A stretch of DNA of 64,000 nucleotides, from NCBI GenBank assembly GCA_948470475.1, contig OX419337.1:36476536-36540535 (forward strand), written 5' to 3'. The position numbers were made by a program, and so were the translations under genes. The DNA comes from Galaxea fascicularis. Its lineage: Eukaryota > Cnidaria > Anthozoa > Scleractinia > Euphylliidae. This document shows positions 24,804-39,800 of this stretch, in pieces; positions within the stretch are counted from its first letter, which is position 1; every line of letters begins with the position of its first letter. Under the pieces are notes generated by a model that made no database searches, was not told the DNA's origin, and saw only the letters and a program-made list of their open reading frames with translations.

Positions 24804-27800
24804 TTTAATATTTCTATAGCACTTTTTACAATAAAAGATCAAAAGCGCTTTATAAAAAAAGGCAAAAAAGGCAGGTATTGTGTTCAGGGGATATGGATGC
24901 TCTTACCTGGGTCCAGGGTCCCGTTTCTCAAAAGTCCCATAAACTTTTCGGGCCCGAAAAGCCATTTCAAAATCGGTTATTCTAAAAAGCTGGTCTTTTA
25001 CTATGATTTCAAGAAACAAAAGGGCAAATTTGTTGCAAAATTTCATGCCTGTAAAGGTCTTCATTTTTAAGAGTATGAAGGAAATTATGACACCCCAAAT
25101 GCACCCCGAAAGTTTCAGGAATTTCAAGAAACGCACACCTGGCCTCTAACAACCACCTAATACTGTCAGTGGGTTTTTTTGTTTAAATTACCAATAAATT
25201 GTTCAAACCAGTTTAACCTGTTTGCTCTTAAAGGTATCAGTGATAAACGTTCCACAAAGAGAAAATGGAAACTAAACTGGATTTAAAATTCACAAATAAT
25301 TTGAACCAGTCAGTCAGAGCAATATTTATCTATCAGTGGTTCAAAAAATTAATTTTATAATTGTTATTGACGATTACTGAGTAATGAAAAAATTTTGATT
25401 AACGGCATTTGCAGCTAACAAAGTTAATAAGAACCAGATCTTGAATTCTCTGGCCCAATATCCAGACTCAACCATATGCTCCTTCAAAAGGCCATAAAAT
25501 GTGACATTCCTTTTACTTACCAATATCCACATCAGATGGGGGTGAGGCTGATGATTCTGACAGAAATGAGCAGTCTGAAGGTTGGCGAAACCGTTTAACT
25601 GATGAAATACAATGTGAAAATAGTAGATGCTGGCTTACGGTTTCAATGGTATGCTTTATTCCTACAATGTAATATGCAGAATCTACACATACACAAATCA
25701 TGGGGTTGGTTGCCGGGAAGAGAAAAGGAAAATTTTTGTTTTTTCTTTTGCAGAGAGTATTTTCAATAGAATCATTTCAACCTGAAGCTGAATAGCTGCT
25801 GGACAATTACATTTGGTGGGTACACTGTTACAAACACACCAAACAAAAAGATGACTCAGAATTCTTATAAGATTATAGACACCAATGAAGTGGCTAAAAG
25901 GCAAATACCCTGATACTCCTATTTCCAAAGAACTAAAAAAAGCAAGGGATTTGAAGTGTTAAAGTAATATTAAATGGACTTGAGTCGTGTCTGTGTTAAT
26001 CCTATGTTGTAATTTAACATTTAAGTGTAAGCCCCCCCATGATGAGCTTACTTAGCGCTTGGGGTGAACATGTAATGGTGATGCAATTTTTTCTAGAATT
26101 GTTGCGTCACCAGCACATGGTGGTGGCTATTTGAGTGACAAAGTCTGTGATTTTGTTGCGAAAAGTTCAACTCCTGGAATTTCTTGCCATTTTTTAGCTG
26201 TCACCATTGCAGCACTTGAGAGGGTAGCTACATGTGTAATTTTCACCACACAGTGGCGACACGACCAATTTAGAAAAAATCAGATCACCATCGCAAGCAA
26301 AAAATTGCTTGTGTAGCCCCGGCTTAAATGCATACCTATTTTGGGAAGATTAAACTGCTTCATATTCAAGTAGCTGATTGTCAATCGGACAATCGATGCC
26401 TTGTCCAGCTGCGATGTAATGGCACTTGGTAAAGGAAGAAGTTTTGCCAGTTCATCAAACTGGGCATTTTCTTTGCCACGTCTGCTTCTGGCTGCATCTC
26501 GAGATCTCTCTTTACGAAGTTCTACAGTTCTGAAGAAAAGAAATAACACATTAAGACTTATTAATTAACTGGCTAAGTACAGTGTGGTTAGCAATAGTCT
26601 TCAATGCAAAGTGTTGTTTAATAGCACTTCAAAAAGTCATTAATAATACATAAAGGAAATACAAAAGAAATTAACGTTTAACGAGCCTCTTCATATCTGA
26701 TATAGACATGGCTAGACACAGCTAAATTTACAGCCGACTCAATCCGGTATTTAAAATAACAATAAACCTGATGATTATTCTACAAATGAATAGATCTACC
26801 ACAAACGTTTTTTTTTGAAGCTGTTCAAAAAAACTTGCTAACATGTTTTATCCAGTATAATAAACACTCAGCAAGGCCTTGTGCTTTTAAACCCAATAAA
26901 ACACTGCTGCTTGTTTTTTAAACATGACTTAATTTTCAAGAGGGAGTGCAGGGCATATGCGACTGCATGGCACGTGTACTCAGCGCAACAACACATGCAC
27001 AGCTTCTCCACAGTGGCATCTGAAAGTGCTATTGTGAACCCTGAAAAGGATCCAAATGCAGTGACTACAGTGCAACGAAACTGTTTGGATGAAGACAGCA
27101 TCTCATCATACTCTCTGGGGAAGATGAATTCAAACTGCAGCAGTTTTTAAGAGCAGCTACAGTGTATGTTCAGCACCCACAATTTAACATGTTTCTTCAG
27201 CAGCAGGGAGATAATGCAGCAAACAGTATGTCAGCAATGACCGTTGGTAAAAAATGTGCAATTTTATATTATTATTATTATCATCAGCGGTTTCAATAAC
27301 ATTTGGAGTAGGCAGCTGGTTGGAGAAAAGTAACCGACTTTTCTTTAATTTAATTTCAAAGAATCTTTCTTTAATTACTTAAATTTAGGGGAAAGAGTAG
27401 CTGACTTCTCTGAGCGAAGTAGCCAACGCTTTTCGTCGGCCGTCGGTGCTTGTTGAAAGCACTGTATCAGCAACCATTCAGCAACCATGCAGGTGTACGA
27501 CTGCACACATGTATAATAATTATAATTATTAATAGCACTCGTGGCAGGCAGGGGTTTTGTTAGAAGCCAACAACCGGTGAAAACCATCACCTACTTTGTC
27601 AGAATTAACCTCTCAGTACTGCCTACTTTGTCTAGATTTTCACTCAAATGATTAAAAAAAAGTTGATCACATCACCACGGTGCCTACTTTAAATAGCTTA
27701 GACTACTATTTAACCTTTAACGACCGAGAGTGCCATATGGCACAAGATGCCATTACATGTTCAATATTAATTTTTATCAATTTTTAAGAAATTTTCACAA

Positions 27801-30800
27801 CTAAAAGGTCATTGAAAGATCTGCACATTGGAGACATAAAATCATGGCCCCCACCTAAGACAGTTTGATTTCCCCTTGGACGGTTAAGGGTTAAAAAATT
27901 ATTGAAAACTATACATATATGCGAAACCCATTAAATACCGCGACATAATGACCAACACATTTCACTGCAACTAAAATAGCAAAAACAAACAAGAACTGAG
28001 CATGTGGTAAGGTCGTGCACATGGCCCAACCTCAAGGGCACCACGTGCACTTAAACATATCCATGCCATTTCTCACATGGATGTTTTCTTTGCCAACCAA
28101 CTACAAACGCATTATTTAATAATACTATTTAATTGTATGATTGCATTTTACATATCATTTTTCAAACACTAAATACATACAATGTATTTGAGAGTATCAC
28201 AGGTGACAGAGAAACTAGTTATAAAATATTTTGCACAGTTCATGCACAAGTTCAGGTTTAATACTTGAATAAAAAACATGAGCAAAGTGCCTCTTATCTC
28301 CCAGTAAAAGCCGCAATGAAAACATCATTATAATTATTTCTTTCTTTTTTTTTTACAAGATTTTGTTGTTTCTGTTAGCAAGTTGGAATGTTTAGCAGCC
28401 GATGCTAGATGACATCCCACATTTTTTCTTGTAGAAGAGAGTTTTGCTCTCAATCTAACATTTTGGTTGTCTTTTGTTTAATGACATTTAACTAATGTAT
28501 GCATCTAACATTGTTAATAGTAAGTAATAACTTTATTTCAGTGTCAATCTTCTAGCTAGCCTATAATATAGGCCTACTAATCGGGGACACCGATAATAGC
28601 AAAATGTATGACATGTTATGTTACAAAAAACATTTAGCCTGGGCTTAAGATTTTGCCTTGAAGCTTTTAATACCAAACTATGGCCTGAAGGCAAAATAAA
28701 ACCACAATTAATTCTGTTCTCCTTGAATCCTGAAAGAGCTTCTTATAGAAACACTGTAGTTAGCACCCATAACATGTTAACAATAATTCCATTTAAACAT
28801 AACTTCATTTTAGGAATTTCTCTTATTTTCATTTGTAATTCCTTTTTCAAGTTAAAAAAAAAAAAAGGATTATTCACTGTAAAGTTATAATTTATGCAGT
28901 AATTAGCTGGAGAGCATGAAACATGCTTAATCATGATAGCCCCACACCCCTGACTGCATTATAATATATTTCCTTCTGCGTTAGTCATGGTCATGATCAA
29001 GTCCAAACACTAACAAGAAATAATTTCAAATCCCAGGAGATGGAGAAAAAACAAAGCCAAGTAGATTTAACTTACATGTATACATGATCACACTTCCACC
29101 CACCCTAAAAATCTACAGCAGCACAACAATAATTATTCAATGTACATGAAAGAAACTGTTGCTTGATACATGAAAACTACATTTTAACAGTTAAGGATTT
29201 CATCCATGGACTCAAAAGTCAGCAACATGCTTTGAACAAAAATAATAAACTATTGGCTTTTGCTTCAATGGTCAATATAAACCTTCCCTTAATAAGCCTT
29301 ATTAAATCTTTCATCCACCCACTCAATCACATTTTATGGAGATTTAGTGTTCATTGAGGTTTCGTCAAACAAAATGATATGAGGTTTGACCCTTTAAGAG
29401 GGTCATGCATTGGATAGTTAATCTTCCTTTTCTAAGCACCAGGAAAGTTTAAAATCTGCTTTTCACTTGGGGAAAAAATGCTCAATACTCTCTTGCTAAC
29501 TTCAGCAAATGATACACAAGTCTGCATCATGCAGAAGGTGTACTTGTTGGCCGACAAATCTTGACTAGTGTTTAGATTTTTTGGCAGCATTATGAAATGC
29601 TTGATGCCTTCCTTTGCTGTTCAATACAATGAACACAGTGTTCTCCCTTGTTTTCAGCACAACAGGCAAAACAGGCTTTCAGACCGGTAGAGCAATTAAT
29701 TGCAGCTCCATGTTTATAAATTACATCTGCTTTAAATGATTTTAGGCGGTAATAACTGGTATCACAAGCGGTAAATTTTACCAGTTACCACCTGAAAAGG
29801 AGAACATTGTGAACACAATGAATGGAATACAACAAAGATCTGTTCAACAACACAATGTTGAATGGCCCATTTCAACTTTCAACACTATTGCTAAACGGCA
29901 GTCAAATATTACTTTGTGTATCCTCGGCTTAAGACCGGTTTTGTCTTTGTCTGTCCAAATTGAAGTTCATTTCAAAAGTTTCCTTGCCAAGGTTTCATGA
30001 CAGAACTACATAAATGTAATTATGTACTTGTACATTGTTAGCCATGACTTGCCAGATTTCTGATTCCACAAAAAGAAACACAAAACCTTTAGTTTTAATG
30101 TGAAACCACTCTTGCTGGTGGTCATACACCGTATCATCAAAGGATTACAATGGCTCAAAGCCAACAAAACATTAGTTTTATGTAAAATGTTAAGCTCTTA
30201 AGAGACAAGGCAAATTCTAACAGTGATTTCCATTATTTAATCCGAGCACGTGTTTCATTAAGATCAGTAACAATGAAACACCCTCACAGTGATAATGGAA
30301 TTGTTTTTTGTCTGTTTAACCATCAGGTTTCATTGACCTTCAGTTAAAACAAAGGAAACATTCCAGAGGATTAAAATGCATGAAATGCCTCTTAATATAG
30401 GTTAACAATTTAAGTGGTGGCAGAGCAACTGAAAATAACACTACAAAGACAAGACATGTTTTAGAATTACGGCAGAAATTAGAACAACGATACACCTGTT
30501 TGAGGTAAAACAGTGAAACAGTATTTTACAGACCTTCACATGTACAGTGCTGCACATTTGTTTAGTATAAATAAATAAACATACAGTGGACATAGTCATA
30601 TACCAAAAGATATTTGAACCAAATGCCTCTGTTTCAAAATATGACTGTGATTCACTACATGTATCTTTGGTTTGTACAGGTCTGTACTTGAAAGACCTGG
30701 CACATAATATTCTTTTGTTAATAAGACAAGAACTTAGTGAATGAAAACCATTGCTAACATCCAGTTGCTTGTTGCAACAGGGTTGAATAATGACACTAAT

Positions 30801-33800
30801 ATTAATGTACCATAATGGCTTGAAAAGGAATCACTCTTGATGATCAATGAAATAATTTTTATATTATTGGTAACTGCACTACAAGTCCACAAGTAATAGA
30901 CCACAAGGGAAGTCACAACAAGAGGTTCTGTAAATTTGACATGTAATTTGTAAACCACAATGTTTTTAACAGAGGTTCACAGTGAAGTTTAAAACCACAT
31001 CAAAACATGCTAACCACAAAATCCTCCTTCTGATCAATTGGTGACACAATGCCATGTTATCTTAACCACAATACAGGTTTACATATGCACAAATGTAACA
31101 CACTACAAATCGCACTTGAATTTGTGCCAGAACATAGCTTGCCAAGTCTTATTGCCTTCCTATACCTGCACCTCTCATCTGCATTTGCACCAACCTCAGA
31201 ATGAGTGGAACTGAATGAATAATTACATGAACTGTACATTTAGCAACACAGCAATTAGCAACAATGTGGCATATATTTGAGACTAAGAGTGCGGTGAAGG
31301 AATTGCTTTAATTTTGACAACAGAAACACATGGATAACTAGACCAGTAAAACCTTTAGATTTTCATATACTGAACTTCAAGTACGTTGCAACAGGCTAAC
31401 AAAGAAATACACTGCTTTTAAGTTCCACATTGTCGTTAGAATGTTTCACCAAGATTGAAAAAAATCCTAATTTCATTTTCCACCTGACAGCTTTCACTTT
31501 AATCAACAATCTCTTTCCAAAACAATCACCACTCGTTCCACAAACTCATCACAATGCTGAAGATAAAGATCTTAGCTTCAGACAAATTTTTCTGTCAGAA
31601 TAAGTAAATTCTTTACATTCAAAAATAAAAACTACATGTACAGCTGTAACACTAGAAAAAAACAACCCTTCGACTTAATCATCAGTCATTTTCAAGTTGC
31701 CTCCAAAATTAGCATATAAATATTACAAATATTACATGTACATATTATATCCTTTTCAGATGGAAATTTTTAAAAGCAATGTTGGAAGGTGTCAAAATGT
31801 GTAAAACATAATGCTTACAAACTAAAATACAATAAAAAGCAGAAACTATCAGGCCAGCTAAAACACATGAACTTTTAGCAAAAAACTTGGATTTTTACCT
31901 TCAGGTAGTGAAATTTGCAATCCAAAAATACCAACTGTACATGCGTGTACTGTACCACCAATCGGAAAATAAAACCTTTTTGTAATGCAGACAATAGGCA
32001 TTAAATTTACATTTTTCAGTAGTTGTTCTGTCATCTTTAACTTGATAAGTTGTACCTCAAATTTTACTGACACATTTTTGTTTTTAAACACTGAACTTGT
32101 TCTTTGTTAAATGCATTCTTTGGAAAAATAATTAATACATTGTTGGTACCTTCAAACAGTGCAAATTAACAAAAATATTATCCTGAAGAAATAACCAGAG
32201 GCAACTAAATGTTCCTAAAAATATGCATTGTCTGTCACAGCCCAAGACCTGAGTGACCTAAAACAAGCTTATAAAACAGACAGCAAAAATGAACAGAACT
32301 TTGTAAATTCATTACGAAAGATTCCAAATCCTAATTGGATAAACCAGCCACAACCTAAACAAAACAAAAGATCACTCAAACCGACACTAAATACATGTAA
32401 ATCATTCCTCAGAAGCTTATCTTTACCAAAAAACAACAATAACAAGCCAGGTTAGACCATCTGAATTTACCAGAACAGTCCAAACTGGAAACTTAAACTG
32501 TGGGTGAACAGCCCACTGTTCAAGATCTCCATACACGTACATTATGTATTTCATAAAATGAAACGTTTTGATCACTTAAAAGTGCTCACTATAACCTGCA
32601 GGATAATTACAAGAAAGTAAAGGTTTCAGTAGAGTCACAACAAACATGTCACTTTACAATTCTTCTGGGTGGTGAGATCAGACATCAGCTTGTAAAAGCA
32701 CCTCTGGCTGCCGCAAGTTTCAGTCCATGTTTGATTTCACCCACCCAACCCGACCCATGCAGGAGATAGATAGATCACCACACCGGAGACTACGTCCCCT
32801 ACTCTTTTTGAACAGTGTGTGAGTTCTTTAACGTCCCACAGATTATTAGAAACAAGTGTTGTGAGACGGGACCTACGGTTTTATCATCCTTATCCGAGAA
32901 GACTAGAAAGTCAAACCGTTTGTAGATGTCATTACAAAAGCAGCACTTTCTCCTCAGTTATTTTAAAGACCCTGAGTGTTGGTGTGGCCGGGTTTTAAAC
33001 CCACAATGCCCCGCACTGTGGTCCGGTGCTCTACTAACTGAGCTGACTGGTCTGTAATTACATGCTAATTAAAAATTATTGTCACAATGTCACAATTTAA
33101 GTGCTGCCCTTACTCATGAGAAACAACAAAAATAAATGAGTTTACAGTGTACTCCTTTTCAGGCAGTAACCAGTACAATTTACCACCAAAAATTGCTTTA
33201 AAGCAGACCTAATAAACATCCGCCACCGCTGCTTTACCAGTTTCAAAACCTCTTTTTTCCTGTTGTGCTAAAAACAGGACAGACCACTGAGTATATTATA
33301 TGAAAGAATCTAGGCCCTTGGTATAAAGGTAAATGTGGGTGAAAGGCCAAACAGCCATGAGCCTGACCCAACTTCTGTTTCATTAGGCAACCAGAAACAA
33401 CACCCCACCCACCTGGGTAAATACAGCCTACACTGTAATAGTTCACTGCAGAATTATTCTAAAAAGTATTTCGCTAACACTCATTCACACACCATGACAG
33501 GAGTACATCTAAAAAACAACAGAATTACATTGTATGCAGAGGTCCACCTTGGCTAAAACCAATTACCATCCAAAATTGTAACCAACAGTCCAACATGCTA
33601 ATTATGACTCACACCACAGCTCCACTATTGCCCAATGAAAAGCTTCATCCAAACTAAACCCCAGGCCCTGGTTGTTCAAACATTGGAGAGCGTTATCCAC
33701 CAGATAAATCACTATCCAGTGGATAAGTATCAGGAATGCTAATTGCACTATCCAGTGGATAGCACTATCCAGCCTTTGAACAACTGGGGCCAGATAAACA

Positions 33801-36800
33801 GCAAGAAACCAGCGCTGGAAACAACAATTGGTCATCGGACATTGTCTAACCAAATAATTATTTTGAAAACATCTGGCCACAGAATTTAATCACCTAGTAT
33901 ACTGAAGGTTTGGCTGTTTTAGTTCCATGAATACATGTACATAAACATGTATGTTGCAGGTTAACATTTTTTAACCAAGGTTGAAAAGCAATTTCCTTCA
34001 CAAATCTCTGAACCCTAATTATGAATAATTAGGCTTAGGAGACAAAGGGATTTCAGAATCAACCTGGGTTAAAATTTTTTTACTGAAACTTAATTTTTAC
34101 CTGCAACATACTGTATACATGATGTATATGAAATGAATCATATGAACTGCAAATATGAAAATCAAATGAAGACTGATCCTCACAGTTGTGTATGCAATTA
34201 TATGCAATTGCAAAAGAAGCCTGAAAAAAATTCAGGACTTCAACTAAATTCTCTAGAACAGCATGATTTGAAGTGGTTCAGCTGCATCTTAAGTCACATT
34301 TTTTAGAATGTTTTGATGGTGTCAAAAGCATGCCAATATTAATAACAACTAAATTATCACCTGGATATTATCAAGTGAAACCTCATTTGTCTGGAAATTA
34401 TGCACAGCGCCTACATGTAGATACCTCAATTGGCCAGAGAAATAATGCTTCAATGGCTTGATTGGTGAGAAATAATATTTCAGCAATCTGATCAACATAC
34501 ATGTCTTTCTTGAGAAGTGTGCAATTTAGCAGTACAAGCAATAGGCAATATTAACCCATCAGAAGCATTAAAATTTTTAAGAAGTGAGGATATGCGATTT
34601 AATCCAATTCACTTGCACTGGCCATTATCCCAAAATCTATGTATAAAAGAAGCATTTGGGTTTCATGCACATGCAAATCTTTATCAGTATTTTCTCAGCG
34701 TTGATGACTTCTCAACATTCATGTACATTGCTGTCTAATGAAAATGCACAAAGTGCATACATGTATATTGATTCAAGAGGTTTTCTCTTTTCTCTAAATG
34801 TATGCAAACTGTCTGTAATTCAAGTTCATCTCAATATTGTAAAACTTTAATCATTCCTATCCAGAGGCTTAAAAGGCAGAACCATTCTAGTACAGTCCCA
34901 GGGGCTCTGTTTTACATGAAATAATAGGAGAGCGTAGGATTCTAAACAGGTTGAAATCCCTAAGATTTCTTTCTATTACGTCTTCAATACCTTAACGGCA
35001 AAGGCAGGTACTATTTTCAGAGGACACTGGTGCCAGCACCTAGGTCTGACTTCTAATGACAAACCTCTCGACCACACCACAGGAGATATATACTGTTTGA
35101 AAGCACTTTTATCTGAATGGTCATACTTTAGGATTCCCCCATCCCCCCCCCCCCCCAACATAAATTAATACAAAAGTTGACAAATGACTGTATGGACATA
35201 ATTAACATCCATATATTACAGCAAATAATATTGAGTAATAATAACAAATCTCACCCAGATACTCTTGAAGAAGATAGAAAGCCCTACAAAATGAGTACTA
35301 CCAACTTTGTTTTCAAATTGCCAGCATTGAAATACAGTGAATGGTTTGCTGATCAAAGATCACATGGAATTGCACTAAGCCAGACATCAGAAATGCTTAT
35401 GCGGGGTGTCAACCACGTGGAATTGATATAATTCATGTTTGATCCTATCATAGATGCTAAAATTACATCAAATCAGGTGATATGCTAAAATGTGTTACGC
35501 TAGAGGTTCATTTATATCCACAAATGAACTGTAAAACAACACAAGGTCACAAACAGGTAAACCACAGTAAACACTAAAGAAATATGAGTCTGGTTTAAAA
35601 AATAATGTGTTCTTAGTAAATTAATGCAATTTGTTTTGTTCATTTTAGTTTCAGCAAGTCAAGTTCTATTTTGGAACTAGCTAGATTAAAATTAAGCAGA
35701 AAATGGAGCCAGATAATCATGAAAGCCATTGAAAGCAATTTTCGTTCCTACATGAGCGGAAATTTTATAGTTCACTGTGTGTTGTTAAAAAAGACTGTCA
35801 TTCAACGTTATTTCCATATTATTTCAAAAGATACAGAAATCAGAGTAGAATTCCTTGGGTTGATGACAGAAAATGGAAGCATATAAGAAGTTATAACGTT
35901 CAAAGACGTCATTTTCTTTAATGTGAAAGGAAAATACTATCCAAAATACAATAGACCGGAATGATATTGTTACGGTAAAATCTACACATTAAAATAAAAG
36001 TTTTTATCCCCTGGAACGCTCACTGAGAAAATGACGTCTGAACTCCATGGTATTCCTTTCGATTCAAAAGAAACACCGCCGACTACAGTGTGTCTAGAAA
36101 AACATTCGATATTCGTGTTTCCTAAAAGGCAAAGCTAGCAAACAAAATACCGTTAGCCTCAAAGTTTTCGCCTAATTAATCACGACAGGCAGTTGCTACG
36201 CTTGTACATAGATAGTACACGCGCAAATTACGAAAAGTTAAATTTCTATCCGTACACCTAAAAAAATATATAAAAAATATATCAATTTCTAGCTAAAAAC
36301 GGCCAGCAATAACCGCGAATGAAGCAGGCAGACTTCGCCGTTTCTAGTACAATAAAACAACGAAAAAACAGCTGTCATTTACAGGGATGATGGGCTTCAC
36401 TTGCACAACATAACCGCTCCGACATGAACGTATGTAAACAAAAAAATCTCCTGGGAGGACAAGGACTCTCAACATTTCTAACCACCGACGTTAATGGGAA
36501 GAGGCGAGCCTTTTCTTGTGTTCAAAAGGAATGCGACTTTCGTAAATAGATCTTAAAAGCGATCGCGTGATTGAAGATTCCAAAGAAGAGAGAAGACCTT
36601 CGAGAGGTCTGTTACTAGTTTGAATACAATGATTCAAAGTTTTTATTTCGTTCCAGTTCGTATCTCAAAGAGCAAAACGCCCTACAGTACTATCACAACC
36701 CAAAAATCATACCCATCATAACTTCAGACAATTGTACTAATGTTCGATGCGCAAACCTAACCAAATAGGAGAAGAAGAAGAAAGAAACGTTTAACGAAAC

Positions 36801-39800
36801 TTGTCAATTAAAATATTGATGTTCGGCTAATTTATGCACGACAAACCGGCTCGTTTTGAACAAGGTTGCGGCCTAAAACAAATTTTCAAACACTTGAAAA
36901 ATTGTCGACAGTCATTAAAAGAGGAACAGTACTTCTCCAGATCAAACTCTGTGGCACATCAAACGGATCATGTCGAAGAAGTTGCTTCAAAAAGGCGGAT
37001 CTACCCGACCCGGGAGAGATACGTTGACTCAAAGCTCTCGGACACCGTATCTAAACACACATGCAAACACCACATACATGGCCTTTATTTCCGTTCACGG
37101 AGAACTCTGTATAAAACCTATCAACTGGCAGCTGTTAATATTCAAAAGCGCTTTGTTATGGTTGTAGCGATTGCGAGCCACGGCTGTGCTGTCCGCAGGA
37201 AAAATTTACGGAAAGAGCGGCGACGCGACAAATGCACGCACTCAGACGAACAAAATGCAGACTTACCTTGTGTTGTCCGTGCTCTTGGTCCTGAAAAACA
37301 GAAAAATGAACCCGGCATTAGAAGATCTCAATATGCACAGGTCCTGCATTCTGAAAAGGTTACACTAACGCACGCGATCACTGCACCACGACTGGTGTAA
37401 CTGCAATTTAACTTTGGTCGAACACTTTCAGCTCCCTCGACACGCACTTGAATCAAACATACCTCGGCTTCTGCTGTAAGCGCTTAACAGGCGGCATTTC
37501 TGCAAAATTTGTCCCCAGTAAGGACCCCAAAATCCTTAACCAGTAATTCACAATATCTCACGGGCCTTCGGAGATGATGGAAACCAAAATCATCTCCGAA
37601 GAAACAGCAATTCCAAAGGTTATTACACACAACCAAACTAAAGATGGCGATTGTTTATTGACTGACGGCGGAAATACTATGCGGCATCTTCCATTTCTCG
37701 CACCGTGATTGGTTCGGGGCTGCCGTCAATATCACGTGATGGCCCTACCGGGGGTCCTATGATAAAAAGTTCAATTTCGCACACGCAAAATTAATGAATG
37801 ATTCGATTTCTCGTTGGTTATGTTTGATGCGATGACGACTATATTTGCTTCTGTTATCAAAGGAAAAAAAATCTGAGCTACCGTCTACTGCGAGAGACCA
37901 GTGATAAGGAAATAATGTCGTCCGTCGTGAAAAAGACTGGCACACAGCCGCGGAAAAGGACATTCAAAACAACGTGACAATTTTATGAAACGGGAAGAAA
38001 ATAAGTAGGGAGTTGAAAACGAGTCCTTCTGTCAAAGCACCCCCAATTAAAAAGGAATCGAAAAAAAGGAAGCAAATATTTACTCAAGCATAAAAAGGTA
38101 TGTGTCAAGCACCGTTCGATCAAGTATGTCGTATACGCCCCCCGGGAATAAGTTATTATAGGTGGCGTAAAAATGTGGGGGTTTCGCTCGAAGAGATATC
38201 AAACTTATTCGTGACTTATGATGAACTGACATATTTAACTCATAACATGCCGCCCAATTTTTGATTTGATAAACAAATTCTGGCCGAATTTCTTCCGCGA
38301 AATTTTGCCATCATTTAATCGATTGGGCTTAAGTATATCTGAAACTATTTGCCTTCCGGGGAATTTTTACATCGTTACCTGGGAAATAACTAGTAACAGA
38401 GTAAATGAACTCCTGCGTTTTGTGGATGATGGCGTATGTTCAGCAGCTGGCGAAGATGGAGGGAATTCGAATCTTCTAATGATTTTCTCTCTTGCATTAA
38501 ATCATGAAAAAGGTGGCTCGAAATATCACTTCACCCTTGGCGTTGACTCGATTATGCTAAATTGGTTACTTTAACACTTGTAACATCAGCAGCCTTTTTG
38601 TTTCTCTTTTAAAAAAGCTTCATCAACTTTTTATTTTTGTACTATGTGCCGTTTCGGCAAATTTAAAAAAAACGAAATAAACTTTGCATTTGACTTGCAT
38701 GTAAAAAAAGCCAAGACTGTAACTGTATTTAGATGAACTGCAAATAGAATATATTCTAAATTTGCCATAACTCTGTTCGATGAGATAACTTGATTCGTGT
38801 AAGGAAGGAAGCCAGAACTAGTGCTTCGCCCTCGTTAGAAGGTTTCGCTCTGATATCTCGGTATCTTGGAAAACGAATAAGAAGCTAAGGGTAACCACAA
38901 GAAATAATTTTCTGAAACCTCGCGCCGCTCGCAGTAGGTTTGGTCCTGAGGAAGGTGTTCGCCCCGATAAAGTTCGATAAACTTGACACATAAAATGGCT
39001 TGTGAGAAGCTCGATTGATAAGAAACCAATATCTCGTTCATTAGCAAAAATCCGTGACAAATGCATCGAAATGCACGTGCTTCGGTGAGGATTCACGCTG
39101 TGCTCACACCACCCCTGTTGACATTTCGAAGTCACGAAACCGTGCGAATGACAAAAGAATTTAACAGGCTAATAAAATCATATTGCTCTGAGATAAAAAG
39201 AAATGCGAAATTTTTTACATAAGTAAAATTGAAAACTGAATTTTTGAAATCAATAAAATTAACTGCCAAAACAAATATAAACAAAAAATTGTTTACGGAA
39301 ATACATTTGTATTACCAGTGGAAAAACAAAAAAAAAAAGTTCTTGGTATCAATCATTTTACACTGCAGCTGGCAAAATAACGAATCCGAACAAAGAAGGA
39401 TTTTCAAAGCGTTTGTTTTGCTGCAAATATTTCTTCAAACCATAAGATAGGAAAATAACATTTCTAGCACAAAAATGTGCTTACCCATACTATCAGCTGA
39501 GAATATTTCTTCACTGGAGAAGAATTTATAATATATCAGTACTGTGTGTTTTTGTAGGATCGTTTGCACTAGAGCATGACACTAATCACAGTCACCTGAA
39601 GATTTTGTTAAGTGCAAAAGAGGCTTTAACTGGCATTTTTGGCAAAGAAAAAGAATTCTTAAAATGCTTTTAACTTATCAAGTATTCAGTCACATCTAGC
39701 CACAAGTTCATTACTGACAAGAAAAACCCAAGTTGACAATTTTCTCCTTTTTGCAGGCAAACAACAGAAAGATGTTGCTGTTTGCACTTCCGTGATTTGA

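Larger units (their letters stand above)
26530..37266 (-). other. Large second intron of the bHLH-PAS gene
   Basis: About 10.7 kb between the micro-exon and the bHLH exon. I see no coding exon on either strand. It contains one SINE (32799-33053), one GGCCC-type MITE (33664-33791), one TGCAGG-ended foldback (33952-34109) and a C-run (35142-35157). Otherwise it is AT-rich, low-complexity intron. The many short open frames lack coding character. Confidence 0.6.

Noticed and set aside
37347..37349. ATG as the bHLH-PAS start
   Set aside because: It would require reading through a strong acceptor. The upstream exon at 41948-41991 joins the micro-exon in frame. Kept only as an alternative start.
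36834..37400. 188-codon plus-strand frame
   Set aside because: It overlaps the bHLH-PAS micro-exon in antisense, shows no domain, and its composition looks like chance translation of a promoter-like region.
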